Below, piece after piece: positions 5,265 through 5,926 of a DNA stretch of 5,926 bases. How positions within the stretch are numbered: the first letter of the stretch is position 1; each line of letters starts with the position of its first letter. Origin of the DNA: Candidatus Competibacteraceae bacterium (GTDB lineage Bacteria > Pseudomonadota > Gammaproteobacteria > Competibacterales > Competibacteraceae); contig JAAUQA010000224.1 in NCBI GenBank assembly GCA_012032855.1, positions 1 through 5,926 on the forward strand. Direction: 5' to 3'. The notes under the pieces are model-generated. The model ran no database searches. It saw only the letters and a program-made list of their open reading frames with translations, and had not been told where the DNA came from. A program made the position numbers and the translations under genes.

Positions 5265-5905
5265 CTAACCGCCCAACCCTAGCGAAGCAGCTATTCCAAG
5301 GCATGATGGCCCTATTTGCGGAAGATGTTTTCCGTCCCTTGCCGTATCGGGTATTCCCGCTTGGGCGCATCCACCAAGCCTTCCGGACCATGCAGCAATC
5401 ACGTCACATCGGTAAGATCGTGGTTCTGCCCAATGCGCCAGCGAGCGCAGCAATACCTAAACACCTGCCAAGGGCTGTGGTGCACTCCGAGGCCGCCTAT
5501 CTGATCTGGCCCGCAACGGGGCGGCGGCACACCGGCGTTGTTCCTCCAGCAGCTTTGCCAGCTGTGCCTGCGCAACGCCCTGGATGGCATGGCGGATCCC
5601 TTCACGCTGCGCGCGGCCGAGCTGTTCTTTCGCCCGCAGAACGCCACCGTGCACGAAGGCCTGCTGCTGCTGGCCGACGCCGAAGTGCTGGAGCAGCGGT
5701 TCGTCGAGCGCGCCCGAGATCGCACGCCCGCGGATCGACGCCCCACACCACGATGGGAACCCAGGTGACGAGGGCGAGTGCCAGGATGCGCCGGCCCACA
5801 CCCAGGCCTTCGCGCGGGATCAGCCCGATGCGGCGCATGACGCGAAACGCGGGGTCGCCGCGCACGAGCGAGAGTTCGCCGGGTTCGGGGTTCATGGGTG
5901 CATGA
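5241..5905 (+). CDS. PKS segment 5: ER end and start of KR, then unrelated readthrough
   Basis: This is the fifth reading segment. Restoring one G at 5241 gives FGIDADQLLTNRPTLAKQLF and finishes the enoylreductase (LPYRVFPLGRIHQAFRTMQQ, GKIVV). A short linker follows, and then AVVHSEAAYLI, which fits the first beta strand of a PKS ketoreductase. The expected TGG-LGG-G nucleotide motif never appears. From about 5507 the reading becomes WPATGRRHTG and then an Arg/Ala/Pro-rich stretch to the TGA at 5903-5905. That stretch is what GC-rich DNA gives in a non-coding frame. The genuine coding part is about 5241-5506. The rest is readthrough into a foreign fragment, described separately. Confidence 0.8.
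5501..5530. other. Junction 1: PKS to GC-rich DNA
   Basis: PKS similarity ends at the codons for YLI (5498-5506), whose last four bases form a GATC. From about 5507 the base composition rises and the PKS frame gives no KR motif. The new fragment's frame is open from 5505, so the exchange lies within a few bases to a few tens of bases of the GATC at 5503-5506. Confidence 0.65.
5505..5687 (+). pseudogene. Fragment resembling the C-terminal region of DUF6352 proteins
   Basis: In this frame, which has a TGA at 5502-5504, the sequence reads GGGTPALFLQQLCQLCLRNALDG, then DPFTLRAAELFFRPQ, then TVHEGLLLLADAEV. From memory this resembles a conserved block in DUF6352, a family of unknown function found mainly in betaproteobacteria. 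Members carry a PPLF-type stretch, then RAAE(L/M)LFRPQ and a short strand-turn such as HEG. I could not run a search, so the family name is moderately confident only. The beginning and end of the protein are missing and there is no start codon. Similarity fades near 5687, although the frame stays open to a TGA at 5766-5768. The last part (RFVERARDRTPADRR) is probably the antisense of the next fragment. GC is much higher than in the PKS. Confidence 0.5.
5676..5687. other. Junction 2: DUF6352-like fragment meets inverted membrane-protein fragment
   Basis: These 12 bases can be read as DAEV on the plus strand, ending the DUF6352-like similarity. On the minus strand they read HFGV, ending the membrane-protein similarity. 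Two unrelated proteins in opposite orientation share one endpoint, which suggests a join with short microhomology. Confidence 0.5.
5676..5895 (-). pseudogene. N-terminal fragment of a putative inner-membrane protein, one frameshift
   Basis: Read on the minus strand from an ATG at 5895-5893 (another ATG in frame is at 5925-5923). It encodes MNPEPGELSLVRGDPAFRV, RRIGLIPREGLGVGRR, and a hydrophobic stretch ILALALVTWVPIVVW that could be a first membrane helix. As written the frame then fails (DPRACDLGRARR). Dropping one base in the CCCC at 5741-5744 (plus strand) gives VWASIRGRAISGALDEPLLQHFGV, which reads like the natural continuation. This N-terminal pattern (ending EPLLxHFG) reminds me of uncharacterised proteobacterial membrane proteins, but I cannot name a family. 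Similarity ends at HFGV, near 5676-5687. No Shine-Dalgarno sequence is evident before either ATG, so the start is uncertain. Confidence 0.5.
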
Positions 5906-5926
5906 GAGTCGGGGGCGTCGGGCATC

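Larger units (their letters stand above)
4440..5445 (+). other. Enoylreductase (ER) domain, two frameshifts
   Basis: The ER is an NADPH-dependent medium-chain dehydrogenase-type domain that reduces the enoyl-ACP to a saturated acyl chain. It starts near YHLDFSAPGSLDNL and contains GLNFRDVMWAMG, GMECSGIVEQVGD, the nucleotide-binding VLIHGAAGGVG at 4888-4920 (about residues 1629-1639), VVLNSLAGEAI, LGKRD (Lys codon 5175-5177, Asp codon 5181-5183) and the terminal LPYRVFPLGRIHQAFRTMQQ and GKIVV. All key features are present after repair of two one-base losses at 5018-5025 and 5241, so I expect an active ER in the source organism. Confidence 0.93.
2..5506 (+). pseudogene. Type I polyketide synthase, partial at both ends, with four frameshifts
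   Basis: This is one PKS module read across five segments. It would extend an acyl chain by one malonyl-type unit and reduce it in the cytoplasm. Domain order is KS (C-terminal end), AT, DH, methyltransferase-like region, psi-KR and ER. The first beta strand of the catalytic KR (AAYLI) is the last recognisable piece. Undoing four one-base changes at about 2410-2414, 3822-3823, 5018-5025 and 5241 gives about 1835 uninterrupted codons starting at base 2. The start codon lies upstream and the C-terminus (KR, ACP) is missing. The frame runs in from the window edge at GDP-type KS sequence, so no start or ribosome binding site can be judged. It is typed as a pseudogene because it is broken as written. 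I think sequencing error is likelier than decay, so the real gene may be intact. The product cannot be predicted. Confidence 0.85.

Noticed and set aside
5506..5535. A remnant of the catalytic KR reading DLARNGAAAHRR in the third plus frame
   Set aside because: It faintly resembles the LARxGA helix of PKS ketoreductases, but the preceding glycine-rich motif is missing, the similarity lasts only about nine residues, and the overlapping frame gives a longer and better DUF6352-like match.
5457..5768. Overlapping open frames on both strands of the GC-rich tail as several small genes
   Set aside because: High GC makes long chance open frames common. Only the two partial similarities described are supported.
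5507..5905. The Arg/Ala/Pro-rich C-terminal extension of the last PKS frame as a real novel domain
   Set aside because: Its composition is what GC-rich DNA yields in a wrong frame. Better protein-like readings exist on the same stretch in another plus frame and on the minus strand.
1..5926. RNA genes, CRISPR arrays, insertion-sequence ends, terminators or promoters
   Set aside because: I looked for repeats, hairpin-plus-T-run structures and tRNA-like arms and saw none that I could support. The PKS part is continuous coding sequence with no intergenic space.

Overview
This window is almost entirely one fragment of a large type I polyketide synthase (PKS) on the plus strand (about 2-5506), followed by a roughly 420-base GC-rich tail (about 5507-5926) that does not belong to it. 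The PKS part has mixed GC (for example 27 of 60 bases are G or C at 3241-3300) and looks like a bacterial, probably proteobacterial, PKS. I cannot name the organism. The tail is clearly richer in GC (40 of 60 at 5581-5640, 44 of 60 at 5821-5880) and resembles betaproteobacterial DNA.

PKS layout, in order: the C-terminal end of a ketosynthase (KS), the KS-AT adaptor, an acyltransferase (AT), the post-AT linker, a dehydratase (DH) with both catalytic motifs, a C-methyltransferase-like region without a recognisable SAM-binding glycine motif, the structural half of a ketoreductase (psi-KR), and a complete enoylreductase (ER). The catalytic KR should come next, but homology stops at its first beta strand. 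KR and ACP are absent, and most of the KS lies upstream of the window. If a KR follows in the real gene, the module would fully reduce its beta-carbon to a saturated chain.

The PKS is not one open frame. Four frame changes (about 2410-2414, 3822-3823, 5018-5025 and 5241) split it into five reading segments. Protein similarity is continuous across each one, and each is repaired by adding or removing one base in a short run of identical bases. After repair, about 1835 codons read through with no internal stop. This fits uncorrected homopolymer-type sequencing errors best. Recent gene decay is the alternative.

The tail is itself composite. A plus-strand piece (about 5505-5687) resembles the C-terminal part of the DUF6352 family. 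A minus-strand piece (about 5676-5895) looks like the N-terminus of an inner-membrane protein and carries its own one-base frame error. They meet near 5676-5687. The abrupt changes in homology, base composition and orientation point to a chimeric contig, clone or amplification product, or less likely to a rearranged genome. I see no RNA gene, CRISPR array, insertion sequence, promoter or terminator that I can support, and no convincing new biological system. The most notable biology is the methyltransferase-like domain that appears to have lost its cofactor site.
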